Assembly (NCBI GenBank): GCA_030180135.1
Contig: CM058239.1
Location: forward strand, 111,385,318 to 111,449,317
Length of the DNA stretch: 64,000 nucleotides
Source: Orychophragmus violaceus
Taxonomy: Eukaryota > Streptophyta > Magnoliopsida > Brassicales > Brassicaceae
Direction: 5' to 3'
A model generated the notes under the pieces. The model was not told where the DNA came from. It made no database searches and saw only the letters and a program-made list of their open reading frames with translations. Of the stretch, positions 1 to 11,110 are shown in pieces; the first letter of the stretch is position 1; every line of letters starts with the position of its first letter. Made by a program: the position numbers and the translations under genes.

Positions 1-536
1 AGACATAGATAATAAAAACATAATCATATGATGAATAAATTGCATAAAAGAATAAGAGTAAAAGGGGTTCGAAATCTTCTCCAAATACAGATGATGTAAC
101 AGGTTCAGATCAGCCCCAAAAGCTCTAAAAATCCTCTGCTCTTAATTATGAAAGCATAATGTAAAGCGTATAAAGCGTATCTAATTAAAACACTAAAAAC
201 TCTATTATATAGGTCTAATCTCGGCCAGGGGCTTCTTCGTAAATATCAGGAACTTCTGGATCAAAGTGCAATATCTTGATTCTTCTAAACTCCGAGTTTT
301 GGCCCATCTCGCTGGTGCATCGATCGATGCTAGGGTGCAACGATCGACACCTTTCTCTGTTTCGGACAGTGAACTCTATCTCTCGGCCAAACACTCCAAA
401 AATCTCCAAAATGCTCCATTATCTCCAATTTAGCTCCAAACCTGATTATACCTGTAAAAGACTCTAAAAGAACACAAAAGACACTAAAAACACAACTATA
501 TCATGGCATAAAACTAGTAAAAACCATGATATATCA
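1..536 (-). repeat. 3' LTR (partial) of Athila-like element
   Basis: Position 1 corresponds to 5494 in the other LTR, and both copies end in the same TGATATATCATGG start (minus strand). About 680 bp of this LTR lie left of the window. It carries one palindrome pair at about 316-352 (core CGATCG twice, about 20 bp apart), also present in the other LTR. Confidence 0.93.
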
Positions 537-551
537 ACTCCCCCACACTTA
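537..551 (-). other. Polypurine tract
   Basis: On the minus strand TAAGTGTGGGGGAGT lies directly against the LTR start, the expected position for the plus-strand primer. Near copies of this tract occur further inside the element, at about 711-723 and 1471-1484. Confidence 0.8.
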
Positions 552-1897
552 GCCTTTGCTTGCCCTCAAGCAAAACATAGAACTAAAGCTTGGTGAAGAG
601 GTTTGAAAACTCTTCAGAAACTCATTTCATCCTAGAAGCTACAATACTCAGATTCCCCTTAGTAAACCACTGAAAGAATCAATCACAGGATATCAAGACC
701 AACATGTACTTCCCCCACACTTAGCAACTGTCCTAGGTAAACTCCACAATCACATTCAAGCATTCAGATTCACCCTACTGACTTCTGCGAGTATTTAAGT
801 GCGGTCTCACCTAAGGAGTATCGATCAAAGGGCACATGGATTCTTACCTTATCAGCTCTAGACCACCATACTACCTTTCTCTAGTCCCTTTCTTCTCTTT
901 CCCTTCTTTAACAACTGATTTTTCCCCATTGGGTATCATTTTATTTTTTTTATCAGTGTTCTTCCCGTTATGGGGTGTACTTTGGACACATTCCATGGAT
1001 CACATGAGAGAAAATAGTGTTTGCTACCATTCCCATGACCACTTCGGAGTTACTAACTCATCCTCAGTTTATTATCTTTTTTTTTTACTTTATAGAAGGG
1101 GAGAAGGGAACTAAATAGGATAGGTTGACAGGCTGTGTCAGAACTAACAAGGGAATCCGACACAAAGTATACCAAGCCCTTAGGTGAGAAATCTAAGTCA
1201 GTATTAAATTGAAGTCAGTAAAAGGATCCTCGGATACCTGAAGTGATGTGGGTGTTCCCAGTAGGTTGATCTGTGATGGAGTTTTCTAATAGTCAGAGAT
1301 AGATCCTGCAACTTCATCCCAATGGTTACTTAAGTTCCTGCAAGTCTTGTAAATCTTCTCAGAAAATCATAGTTTCTTACTTAAACAATTTTGACTCAAT
1401 AAAAGTTAAATTTTTTTTTTGAAAAATGGACTAACTCTTAAGAAAAAAGAAAAAAAAAAGTCAGTAGCACCTCCCCCACACTTAAGACACACTGTCCCCA
1501 GTAGTGTCCAGCGAAGGATCGGTAAAAAGAAAATAAAAATTGAAAAGATGAAATTATGTCTGTCGGGTTACCTCTGTCGCTCAGGCATCGATCGTTGCAC
1601 TAAGTGCATCGACCGTTACTTGGCGATTTTCGTGTATTGTCGATCGTTGCTCAGGACCGCAACGATCGCTGCAATGCGATTCCTTTCGTGTTGTGACGAT
1701 CGACACAGAAATGCGTCGATCGTTGCACTGCGATTTTGTCCGAGACCTGCAAACATAAACTCACCAGAAACAAAAACAAACGTAAAATCCTAACAAAAAC
1801 ACCAAAATTAAGCAGAAAACACCAGTACCTAATGGTGGGTTGCCTCCCACCCAGCGCTTGTTTAAGGTCAATAGCTTGACCGGACGGATGGGAATTT
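552..1897 (-). other. 3' noncoding region of Athila-like element
   Basis: No convincing coding sequence is seen between the protease end and the polypurine tract. The region holds two extra polypurine-like tracts and a cluster of CGATCG-centred palindromes at about 1583-1732. A short block reading GTGGGAGGCAACCCA (minus strand, near 1840-1856) is also found just after the protease of the plus-strand sister element (about 19468), so it is a conserved noncoding feature of this family. Confidence 0.7.
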
Positions 1898-2913
1898 TCA
1901 GGTACCAGGAGGTCCTGACAGAGACTTTTTCTGTCTCTGTTCAAGTCTCCACATCCAAGGTGGTGAGTAGGCTGTTGCGGAATGTTCATGTCCAAGAAAA
2001 GATGGAGTGAAATGTGCTCCAGGATCTATAACCATAGTATTATTCGGCTGCTCAAAATCTGCGTCCCTTATGGTGAATGTCTGCCCATCTATCAGTGGCT
2101 TTTGCAGCTTATCCATCTCATAGTGCAGTGGTTCATCTCCCAGATGGAGGTCTATCAAGTTGTTCCTAACATCAATCAACGCTCCTACTGTAGCCAAAAA
2201 GGGTCTCCCAAGCAATAATGCTTCATCCGGATCACAGTCATATCTCAGCACAAGGAAGTCCGTTGGAACTAAGTAGTTCCAACTCTCACCGGAATGTCCA
2301 TAAGGAGTCCTTCAGGAACTCGTATGGACTGATCAGCTAGGACAAGAGAAGTCCTAGTAGGAGTAAAATCCAACATACCCAGCTTCTCTGCCACAGAGTA
2401 AGGCATTAAACTTCCAGCAGCTCCTAAATCACACAGAGAACGCCTAAAGCTATCCTCAAAGATAGAACAATCCAGCACAAAGACTCCAGGATCAGGCAGC
2501 TTCTTCGGGATCTTAGTTAGCAGAACATCACTAATATGCTGAGGAACTATTATCACCCAGTCTTTCAGATCATCATCCAGAGGCAACATCTTGTTTAAGT
2601 ACCTCTGCACACAAGGATGATAAGGTGGATCATCAGAAGTTGGAATTTCTTCCAATTCTTCACCAATCCCTTCTAATTTCTTCAGCTCTTCAATCTCTTG
2701 CCTAATCACTTCAGACACTGAGGAGTGTTGTCTAACAATATGTTCGTAGATCACCTGTTGAGTAATCTCAGAGGCTCCATTGAATAGGCGATCAAGCTCC
2801 AAGTCAGCATCTATGCCATTATCATCTGACAGTTCTGTCTGTTCACGCCCTGCAACGACCGACACTAAGGGTGTGTCGATCGTTGCCATCCCGACTGGTG
2901 TATCGATCGGCAC
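1898..2913 (-). pseudogene. Retroviral-type aspartic protease region, frameshifted
   Basis: The frame from 2913 to 2269 contains DLGAAGSLMPYSVAEKLG, the active-site region of Athila-type proteases, followed by LVLADQS and IPEGLLMDIPVRVG. A one-base loss near 2275 shifts the frame. The protein then continues at 2251-1898 with YDCDPDEALLLGRPFLAT and an IDLHLGDEPLHYEM segment. The tail HSATAYSPPWMW has a counterpart in the sister element at about 19350. The protease would cut the gag precursor. The normally invariant D-T/S-G is D-L-G here, as in the sister copy, so this is a family trait rather than damage. Two palindrome pairs (about 2857-2935) sit inside the coding frame, giving SIDA/SVPIDTP-type peptide repeats. 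Confidence 0.85.
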
Positions 2914-2979
2914 AGATGTTGCATCGATCGACGCACTGCAGCAGATTTCACCCGAGAGTTTTTCACAAATATCCGAAAA

Positions 2980-4542
2980 TTATTGTTCTGTCACCAACTC
3001 AGCTGTACTTAGCTCAAATCTTTCACCTAGGTGAGATCCATCATTAATGTACACAGACCAGGCCTTAACATGAGTGTCTGTCACTCCTTTTCCCTTCAGT
3101 GAGCTGGACATCTGGTTCACCTGAGTGTCCAACTGCTTCATGTGAGTGCTCAGAGACTCAAACTTCCCATTGAGGTCTTCATAGACAGCGTCCAACTTCT
3201 TGTTGCAGTCCACAGAAATCTTGGTCTGACTCTCAATCAGTTTTTCCATCATAGCCTCCATTTTGCTCTCATGGGCTGTAGGTGCAGGAGGAGTCTGATA
3301 GGATGTAGATCCATAGGTTCTCTGAGTACCTTGTCCATAGGTCTTCTGAAAACCACCAGTCTGTCCTCCATTGGAGAATCTGCTCCCCTGTTGATTACTA
3401 AATCTATTACCTTGGAAACCAGAACCTCCTATGAAATTCACATCTTCTTCTTGAGTGTCCTCCTCAGTCTGAATCACCTCTACATCTTAGGCAAAGTGGA
3501 CAGCTTTCTTACTTGTCAGGAGATTGTAAACTGTGTCCAATCTGGATCTTATATTAGCTATATCAGAATTCTCTACAGTTCCACCAGATTTCTTCCTCCT
3601 TTCATCCATTGTCTTGCAACTGTTGCTGCCAATCAGGTTCTCAATCAACTGCTTAGCTTGTGTAGGAGTCCTGGTGTTGAAATTAGCATTACTGGAATTA
3701 TCCAGCGCAGTCTGATAAGGGAGATCTATGCCTCTGAAGAAGATACCAATCAGCTGTACTTCTGTGAATCCATGGTGTGGACAGTCACGCTGATACTGCT
3801 TAAATCTCATCCAGGCAGTCTTCAAGGGCTCCACAACTCCTTGGGAAAAAGTGAGTATGTCCTGTCTGGACTGATCCGAGCGCGCATCATCATAAAAGTG
3901 ACGCAGGAACTCACTCTTTAAGGCTGCCCAAGTAGTATACTGACCAGGTGCCAGTTGTCTCAGCCATGCACTAGCGTCTCCAGCAAGACTGTGCGGAAAT
4001 AGCTTAAGGAACAGATAGTCCGGGCATACTCCTTCATACTTCATGCCGGTGACTATGTCCTCAAACTTGTCAATGTGATCCATAGGCTGCTCTGCTTGAA
4101 GACCATGAAAAGCAATCTGCCTCATCAGCTGGTAGTAGATGGTCTTGACTTCAAAACCATTCCTCTCAAAAGCAGGAAGCACTAGAGCTGCTCGGTTTTC
4201 ATGAAACTCATCAGGTCTGTTGTAGTCAGCTAGTGTCCTCTCATGAACCACCATCTCTCTACCTTGGGCCCGTTCCTGACCCTGGTTTTGGTTCTGCTCC
4301 TGTTGCTCAGGAGGGTCAGGGATCACTCGTCCATCAGCATCAATCCTCTGCCCAGCAGCATTGTAAGGATTGTTTTCCGGATCCCTCAGGACTCCTTCAG
4401 CATCTCGTATCAAGATCAGACGTTCTCGTACCATTCTCTCTCTTCTTTCTCTTCTGTTAGCTCTCTCTAAACGTCCAAGCTCCTCAAGATCGAGATTAAC
4501 CAAGCTCGAGTTCGGATTACTTCTAGTTTTCTGCGTTGGCAT
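2980..4542 (-). pseudogene. Athila-like gag, with internal stop codons
   Basis: The chosen start (4542) begins MPTQKTRSNPNSS and matches the gag start of the sister element. The conserved retrotransposon gag domain (about residues 110-300) contains FHENRAALVLPAFERNGFEV, FHGLQAEQPMDHI, LFPHSLAGDASAWLRQL and FLRHFYDDARSDQ. Gag forms the capsid-like particle. An in-frame TAA at 3487-3489 interrupts it. The same frame continues with a Gly/Gln/Tyr-rich linker and a probable coiled coil (MEAMMEKLIESQTKISVDC onward) to a second in-frame TAA at 2980-2982. Beyond that the same frame enters the protease. A frame otherwise open across 1.5 kb, with isolated stops, suggests recent decay or trans-mobilised copies. 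Confidence 0.88.
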
Positions 4543-4786
4543 AAACTGTCTGTAATCGTCCAGCAACGATCGATGCTATTCGTGCAGCGATCGGTTCAAT
4601 CTCAAATCGCCTAGTGTCGAACGATGCAAGGGTGCAACGATCGACGCAGTGCGAAATCGGTACCTGCGACAGAGAGAAAAACCGAGAAAGTCAGTAACTA
4701 AAAAAAACAAAACAAAAATAAAAACGAAAAGAAAACGAAAAATCCTAGTAAAACCCTAGGCTCGAAGCTATCGAAGACTCAAAGAG

Positions 4787-4804
4787 TCCCCGGCAACGGC
4801 GCCA
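4787..4804 (-). other. tRNA-Asp primer-binding site
   Basis: On the minus strand TGGCGCCGTTGCCGGGGA lies six bases after the LTR end. It is complementary to the 3' end of plant tRNA-Asp including CCA. It fixes element polarity and the inner edge of the 5' LTR. Confidence 0.88.
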
Positions 4805-4810
4805 AAAACT

Positions 4811-6028
4811 TGATAGGCTCAGAGTTTTAATCCCTATACTAAACTGCAAGTGCACAGCAATATCAATGTAGTATATAGGGTATCGAAATCCACAGAGACT
4901 CCGGTATTCAATAGCTCAAGAACAGGAATTTAACTAGGAAGAAAGCAATGTAATTGAATTGAAAACAATGCAAGAAAGTAAATCAGTAGCAGAGATTGTC
5001 GGTTGTGAAAACAAGTTATTAAGAGCGCTAAGTCTAGGGCGTTCTCAGGAAATCAGACAAGCAGACAGTTCATTCAGCAAGGATCTAATTAAGCACAGTT
5101 CTAGAACTCAAAACACAGATATAGAATTAACCAAATTCCTTTGCGATAATTCACTAAGTCTAAGTGCAGCAAACCAAACTTTCGTTTGCGAGAACTAACA
5201 GATTAAAATAGCATTAATTCCAGGTTTGATATGTTCACAATTATCCTAAACCAAACTTCCGTTTGTGCAAAGTTTAATTGCCCAATTTAATTAGTTCAGA
5301 TTCCTAAACCCCACTTCCGTGACGTATTTAGCAACCTAAGATCTAGATTCTAATTGATCAGGTTAGAACTAGCTTTAAGCACAATTAAATTGAAGAACAG
5401 ATATAGTTTGAATCCTTAACTGAAATTGAACAAGTCTAGCAAGTCATGAAATCCTATGTGAGAAACCCTAAACCTAACAAGGAATCTACTCAGACATAGA
5501 TAATGCAAACATAATCATATGATGAATAAATTGCATAAAAGAATAAGAGTAAAAGGGGTTCGAAATCTTCTCCAAATACAGATGATGTAACAGGTTCAGA
5601 TCAGCCCCAAAAGCTCTAAAAATCCTCTGCTCTTAATTATGAAAGTGTAATGTAAAGCGTATAAAGCGTATCTAATTAAAACACTAAAAACTCTATTATA
5701 TAGGTCTAATCTCGGCCAGGGGCTTCTTCGTAAATATCAGGAACTTCTGGATCAAAGTGCAATATCTTGATTCTTCTAAACCGCCGAGTTTTGGCCCATC
5801 TCGCTGGTGCATCGATCGATGCTAGGGTGCAACGATCGACACCTTTCTCTGTTTCGGACAGTGAACTCTATCTCTCGGCCAAACACTCCAAAAATCTCCA
5901 AAATGCTCCATTATCTCCAATTTAGCTCCAAACCTGATTATACCTGTAAAAGACTCTAAAAGAACACAAAAGACACTAAAAACACAACTATATCATGGCA
6001 TAAAACTAGTAAAAACCATGATATATCA
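4811..6028 (-). repeat. 5' LTR of Athila-like element
   Basis: The 1218-bp repeat begins TGATATATCA and ends in CTATCA (minus strand). The outer 536 bp are repeated at window positions 1-536. A palindrome pair lies at about 5808-5842. The plus-strand element starting at 14022 has a related LTR with the same TGATATATCATGG start. Confidence 0.92.
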
Positions 6029-6353
6029 ATATTCCCCGGGTTTTCTGTCGGGTTATCAAGATCCAAAGCCAAAACAACTTGTACCTGGGTTCTTATCTTC
6101 TGATGAAGTCTTCACGTCTCGCTATGGTACAACTTCATCTGGATTTCTATCCTAAAACGAAGCTTTTACATCTCGTTTTGGCACGACTTCAGGCAGCAAC
6201 TTAAAATCAAAAATGGCGCGTTCTAAACCAAGACGACAAAAGGATTCTGAATTTCTGGTCAATCCTAATAAAAAGCCAACTCGTACATCTTCTTGAAGCC
6301 ACGAATCGGTTGAAGAAACAAAGGACGAAAAGAAGAAAGAAAACGATATCGGA

Positions 6354-7367
6354 ATGATTGAATTCTCAATGACCAGTCTACTAGAAAATCTGAAGACTTC
6401 TGTTGAAGAGAAACATGAATCGCGAGTTCAAACTCTTAAGACTTCACAACAACTCGTTATGATCAATTATCTCTCAGATTCAAGCTTCTCAGAATCAGGC
6501 TCAACTGACTATGAATCTGAATCAAATGAAGAATCTCTTCCAATTCAGTTTGCGATAGGCAAAAGTTCAAACACTGCAAAAAAGGAACCAGAGGTCGATG
6601 AAGTCTTCTCAAGTGACGACGCGATGAGTTACACCCATTTTAAAGAACAAGAAATAACAAAGAAGCATTTTTCATCAAAAGTTATGGGATTCACGCTCGA
6701 TGACATCCCGTTTGAGAAATGGAATGATCGTATTGATGAGTTTCATGCATGGATGAATTCCGAAGCTATCACATACCCAACAGAGCTTGTGATACAACAA
6801 TTCACATTGAGATTGTCAGGCGCGTTAAAAGAGTGGTGGAATTCAATTGGAGAATATCGGCAGCAACATGTTTACCAAACAACGATATCTCTACTACTTG
6901 GAGAAATCCATAGAGAATTCGTTAGTACACCCAATCATCTGAGAGAACAGTTGCAAGAAGAATTCTACAAAGCAAAATGTTGCTCACTGAAGAAAAGATA
7001 TTTAGCAAAGCACTTCGAACGTAAAACTAGTAGATACTATGCACTCAACGGTCTAAACAATCCAAGCTTGAAACAAGTATATCTCTCCTCCATTGATGAA
7101 TACCTTGGTCAGCAGACGAAACTCTACATCGGAGATCAAGGTCAGACGGTTGAAGAAATTTCAATTGGTCAAATTCAACAATACGTCTTCAGAACACTCG
7201 ATAAGCTTTGCAAGCACAAAGAATTCTGGTCGGAGTTTATGAATAAATCGAAACATCTCTCCAAGATATGTGCTAGACCGGATTTATCTATCAAATGTTC
7301 AAAATCCAATAAGACATGTTCGTGTGAAGATCGGCGTAACCTAGAAAATTCAAGTAGCAATTTCTGA
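6354..7367 (+). pseudogene. Caulimovirid coat-protein domain
   Basis: The open stretch of 337 codons has an acidic, Ser-rich start, then a gag/coat-like domain. Visible motifs are IPFEKWNDRIDEFHAWMN, LSGALKEWWNSIGEYRQQH and RKTSRYYALNGLNNPSLKQV. The last is characteristic of pararetroviral coat proteins. The product would package viral DNA. The first ATG is not clearly the native start: the same frame is readable upstream from about 6040 apart from isolated stops, so this is probably the middle of a polyprotein whose front was lost. The TGA at 7365-7367 follows a frameshift rather than a natural end. Confidence 0.82.
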
Positions 7368-8260
7368 AGTCAAAACAGTTCAATAAATTCAGACGCAAAC
7401 GTTTCTTTAGAAAGAAGCGAAGCTTCAAGAAAACGACAAGATGTTTTCTGTACCGGAAGGAAGGACATTTTTCAAAAGATTGTCCAAATAAGTCAAAGAA
7501 GAAGAAGCAATATCTCATCCATTCGATATCAAAGATAGCTCCAGAACTCGATCTCGATGATCGTGATCTCGAATCAATCCTGTCATATGACAGTGATGAG
7601 AAGGATGCCATATGTGGTTACTCAGATTCTGATGAATCCTCAGGGTCATCTTCTGAAGAAGAGGAAAATGAAGATTGCTGTTACAAAATCACTCAGATGC
7701 CTCAAGAAGATGAGATTCAGACACCACATTTCCCGGTGACAATCTTCGATCCCTCAAGAAGAGAAAGACCAGTGCGTGCAATTGCATTCATCGACACAGG
7801 GGCTCATACAACGATTATGAATCCCAAGATTCTCTCTAAATCAATGTGGATGCCGCATCAGCAGGATTTTAGAGTTGCAAACTCTGACTCCTTAACGGTT
7901 AAGCTGAAATCATAGCCAGTTACGCTAGAGCTTTTCCCAGGATGTCAAATAACAACAGAAGTACTGGGATCATCTGCACCTGGCAAAGATTTGATTCTTG
8001 GTTGGGACGCGTATTTCAAGCTAAAGAAGGATTTTGGCATTTCATTAGAGCCAAGAGGAATAAAATGGAAGAATCTCTATAAGGCTTTTACAACAATGCA
8101 TCGCATGTTCACAATTGAAGATTCTACAGAGTTCAGCAAAATAAAAGAAGAAATCAAGATGACATCATGTGCTGATTCTCATACGGAGTTCCTTTAAAAA
8201 TGCGACCATCCCCTTTGGTTAAATTCGGAGTTCTTTGTATCCCTACCTTTCAAAGAAGAT
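7368..8260 (+). pseudogene. Caulimovirid zinc knuckle and aspartic protease
   Basis: After a frame change the sequence encodes a Lys/Arg-rich stretch, then a zinc-knuckle-like CFLYRKEGHFSKDC. Its second Cys position is Tyr (C-x2-Y-x4-H-x4-C), so metal binding is probably lost. An acidic Ser/Glu linker follows, then a protease with the active-site motif AFIDTGAHTTIM at about 7784-7820 and LILGWDAYF further on. In-frame stops lie at 7913-7915 (TAG) and 8195-8197 (TAA). In intact relatives the knuckle binds nucleic acid and the protease processes the polyprotein. Confidence 0.78.
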
Positions 8261-9007
8261 GTGAATACCACTCCAACAAAAGCAAGCCATGCAGGAAAGC
8301 CCCCAACATTGTTGCAGCAAGCAAATGAAGAATGCAACCAATTGATGAATCAAGGAATAGTCTCAAGAACAAATTCCCAATGGGCATGCAAGGCATTTTA
8401 TGTCAACAATCGTGCAGAACAAGCGAGAGGAAAACTCAGGCTAGTTATTGACTACAAGCCACTGAACCAGTATCTACAAGATGTAAAATTTCCTCTGCAA
8501 AACAAGAAGGCGCTTCTTCAACATCTCCAAGGTGCAAAGATATTCTCGAAGTTCGATTTAAAATCTGGGTTTTGGCAACTTGGTGTTCACCCAGAAGAAA
8601 GGTACCAGACGGCATTCTGTCTACCGAATAGACATCTTCAATGGAATGTCTTACCTTTTGGCCTAAAGACCGCACCATCACTATTTCAGCAAGCAATGTT
8701 ACGTATATTCGAGCCTTTGCTACATACGACACTTATATACATCGATGATATCCTTATATTTTCGGCGGATAAAGAAGAACACATCCGAACGCTCCAACAA
8801 TTTCAAAACATTGTTAAGAAGTTTGGAGTCATGCTGTCAGCCCGAAAAATGATAATAGCCCATCCCAATATTAATTTTCTCGGAATGCAGATCAAAGAAG
8901 GAAGCTTTGTACCACAAGCCCACTTAGCTACAGAACTGCTAGATTTTCCTGACGAAAATCTCACGAGGCGACAAATTCAACAGTTTCTTGGCGTAATCAA
9001 TACGTAG
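8261..9007 (+). pseudogene. Caulimovirid reverse transcriptase domain
   Basis: An uninterrupted 248-codon stretch carries RT motifs in order: LRLVIDYKPLNQYL, FSKFDLKSGFWQL, LPFGLKTAPSLFQQAM, and the catalytic box TTLIYIDDILIFSA at about 8725-8765. A later FLGMQIKEG motif is also present. Domain similarity is to caulimovirids rather than to Ty3 elements in this window. The first visible codon is not a true start: the same frame extends upstream past the TAA at 8195. The stop at 9005-9007 follows a one-base loss, since RNase H continues in another frame. Confidence 0.87.
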
Positions 9008-9566
9008 GAGACTTTATTCCACAACTCTCAAAATTGACAAGTCCTCTACAGAAGATGTTGTCGAAGAATCCTCCTCTGTGGACAAGATGACAAAATGAAG
9101 CAGTCAAAAGCGTAAAGCTAGAGGTACAGAGGCTACCGCCTCTAAAGATTCCCTCCTCAGGCACGCGCATTCTACAGACAGACGCAAGTGATAAGTATTG
9201 GGGAGCAATACTGTTTGAAGAGACGGATGGGAAAAGGCAAATTTGTGGATACAAGAGTGGACGTTTCAAAGTTTCCGAGCTACACTATCACTCTACTTTC
9301 AAAGAGATCCTTGCAGTCAAAAAAGCAATCGAGAAGTTTGAATTCCATCTAATCGGACATCGGTTTCGTATAGAGATGGATATGTCTGTGTTCCCAAAGA
9401 TGTTACAGTTCAAACAAAAAATGGTCCCACATCAACAGTTGCTATGATGGAGTGAATGGTTCTCAAAGTATGACTTTGAATCGGTCTATTTAAAGGGTAC
9501 CAAGAACACTCTAGCTGATATGCTTAGCAGAAAACCACTGATAGATAATCAGCAAAAGGAGAGTCA
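9002..9566 (+). pseudogene. Caulimovirid RNase H domain
   Basis: Read in the shifted frame this gives YVGDFIPQLSKLTSPLQ, then ILQTDASDKYWGAILFEE, HSTFKEILAVKKAIEKFEF, and a terminal NTLADMLSRK. The acidic residues expected at an RNase H active site are present. Two in-frame TGA codons (9088-9090 and 9445-9447) break it. The frame runs without a stop from ADMLSR into the next ORF, so the natural polyprotein end is uncertain. Confidence 0.8.
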
Positions 9567-10600
9567 CATGATGGCCAGCTCCTCCTCTTCGAAGAAGAGT
9601 TACTTCGACTTTGAAGCCGATGTACCCAAAGATGTTCACCAACTCATCAGCAGAAACATGTTGCATGAGCATCTGCACCAAAAGATTTTTGCGTATCAAT
9701 CTATCATCCTGTCAAAATACGGAGTCAATTGTCACTACATCGCACCAATGGGCATTCATCCTGACTATCCATTCGCGCATCTCTACAGGATCGAGAATTC
9801 AAATATGCCAGAAGAAGTTCTCTGTTTTCTCTGGTATCTCTGTGCAACCTACACTGTCGGCATCACCTTCGATATCCAATGGCTTTACAATTTCGTCAAT
9901 ACTGCTCAAGGAGAAAAAGACTGTTTATCAACGTTCTTAAAGTGGTTTGCACAATTTAATGTGGAGTGGAAAACTACGAAGATCTGCGAGAGCAATGAAC
10001 CTGCCCTTCAAAAAACTTAAAAGAGGTGGACTCAATCCTTTCTTTAATCCTCATACGATTTACTTCTTTCATCGTCCTGTGAAGGTCAATAGAAAATCAA
10101 GAAAGGTTCACGCCCTTCCTACTCTCATTCACCACATTGACTTTCCAAAAGGAGTTCGCCCAGATTTCAACATTCATGACAATCAAGCACATGAAGATTT
10201 TCAGACTCATGCGTTTCACCTCAAAAATGCAAGACAAACTTTTCTGATCCCGTTCATTCCAAATTGGGTTCATTATCTGGTTGACTACCAGATGAATCTT
10301 GATGAAGACCTGCAATTTTACATGATGACATTCGACAAAACAATTCACGAGAGTTCAAAGGAGAATAAGCAAGAATCATCTTCCCAGAGTCACACCACCG
10401 ATCTATTCCAAGACGCACAAATTCCCGATGACGATATGAACATTGACGAGATTGGCAAGGCGTTCAACATTGAAGTTAACATAAAGGAGAATAAAGATAT
10501 AGACGACTCGTTCGAAGAACCAGAATTGAAGTACAAGTGTCCAGATAATTACTATGGTTGTTGCGACGAACACATTCTGAAGTATGAAATGGATCACTAA
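9567..10600 (+). pseudogene. ORF downstream of caulimovirid RNase H, function unknown
   Basis: From MMASSSSSKKSYFDFEAD the frame stays open to 10020. A frame change near 10000 then leads into a second stretch open to 10600, including PFFNPHTIYFFHRPVKVNRK, IHHIDFPKGVRPDF and a C-terminal acidic part ending KYEMDH. I recognise no catalytic motif. Its position between RNase H and the promoter matches the extra downstream ORF of florendovirus-type genomes or the ORF VI position of caulimoviruses; which one is not decidable here. The two halves probably formed one protein of about 340 residues. Confidence 0.6.
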
Positions 10601-10669
10601 ATAAGGAACGAAGTATGTAAAATAAATGGTAAGAGTATTATGTGTTTAAAATTATGTAAAATAAATAAT

Positions 10670-11110
10670 GTAAGCGATGATGTAATCGCTGAGGTAAGCA
10701 CTTATGTCAGCGCACCAAACCTCCCTATAAATAAGTGTGCACCCCTTGTAAGAAATCACAACTTGAAACATTCAGAAAAACAAATAGTTTCTCTCTCTAA
10801 AATGTTTCTCTAACTTCTCTCTAGTTTTCCAGACTTCCTAACTTATTCATAAACCTTGTTTCTTTCTATTCTTAAACACAGTGCTCAATCTGTATCTTGC
10901 TTATCTAAGTAAGCATAGGCGGTCCGTCAATACGACGGTCAACACGACTCGCCGTGGGTTTGAAGTTCCTAACGTTGGTTGAGCAACACGGTGGCCAAAA
11001 GAGATAGTGCCCGAACCGCTCCCTTATCTGGAATACGAACCCTCACTTGTCAATACGATTTGTCGTCTAGATTTAGTCAACACGACCCTCTGCTCGTGCT
11101 TGCTCAAATA
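10670..11110 (+). promoter_or_regulatory. Putative viral pregenomic-RNA promoter and leader
   Basis: About 70 bp after the last ORF lies GATGATGTAATCGCTGAGG, a pair of spaced TGA-type half-sites resembling the as-1 element of the CaMV 35S promoter. CCTATAAATAAG follows at 10731-10742. Downstream is a CT-rich leader (TTTCTCTCTCTAA, from about 10788). Several short repeats of the type TCAATACGA(C/T) are seen at 10928-11090. Similarity to caulimovirid promoters is by position and motif only; activity is not shown. Confidence 0.55.

Larger units (their letters stand above)
1..6028 (-). mobile_element. Athila-like Ty3 retrotransposon, gag-protease only
   Basis: The element reads right to left: 5' LTR (4811-6028), tRNA-Asp primer site, gag, protease, long 3' noncoding region, polypurine tract and a 3' LTR cut by the window edge. 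The internal part is about 4.27 kb and shows no reverse transcriptase, RNase H or integrase, so it could move only with enzymes supplied by another element. Over the 536 bp present in both LTRs I count about six differences, pointing to a fairly recent insertion. Despite that, gag-protease carries two nonsense codons and one frameshift. Its 5' end abuts endogenous viral sequence at 6029, so it probably inserted into or truncated the viral copy. The far target-site duplication lies outside the window. Confidence 0.88.
6029..11110 (+). other. Endogenous caulimovirid (plant pararetrovirus) copy, degenerate
   Basis: In order: an upstream coding tail, coat domain, zinc knuckle, aspartic protease, reverse transcriptase, RNase H, a downstream ORF, then a TATA promoter with leader. 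That is the caulimovirid order, and no integrase or LTRs are seen. A two-ORF plan with an unknown downstream ORF fits florendovirus-type endogenous viruses, but genus is inference. The left end, where a movement protein would be expected, is cut by the Athila-like LTR at 6028. The right end meets copy 0 of the DEFL unit at about 11110. Breaks: frameshift before the zinc knuckle, TAG at 7913, TAA at 8195, frameshift near 9001, TGA at 9088 and 9445, frameshift near 10000. Confidence 0.85.

Noticed and set aside
836..1114. 92-codon ORF in 3' region of the Athila-like element
   Set aside because: Antisense to the element, low complexity, no motif.
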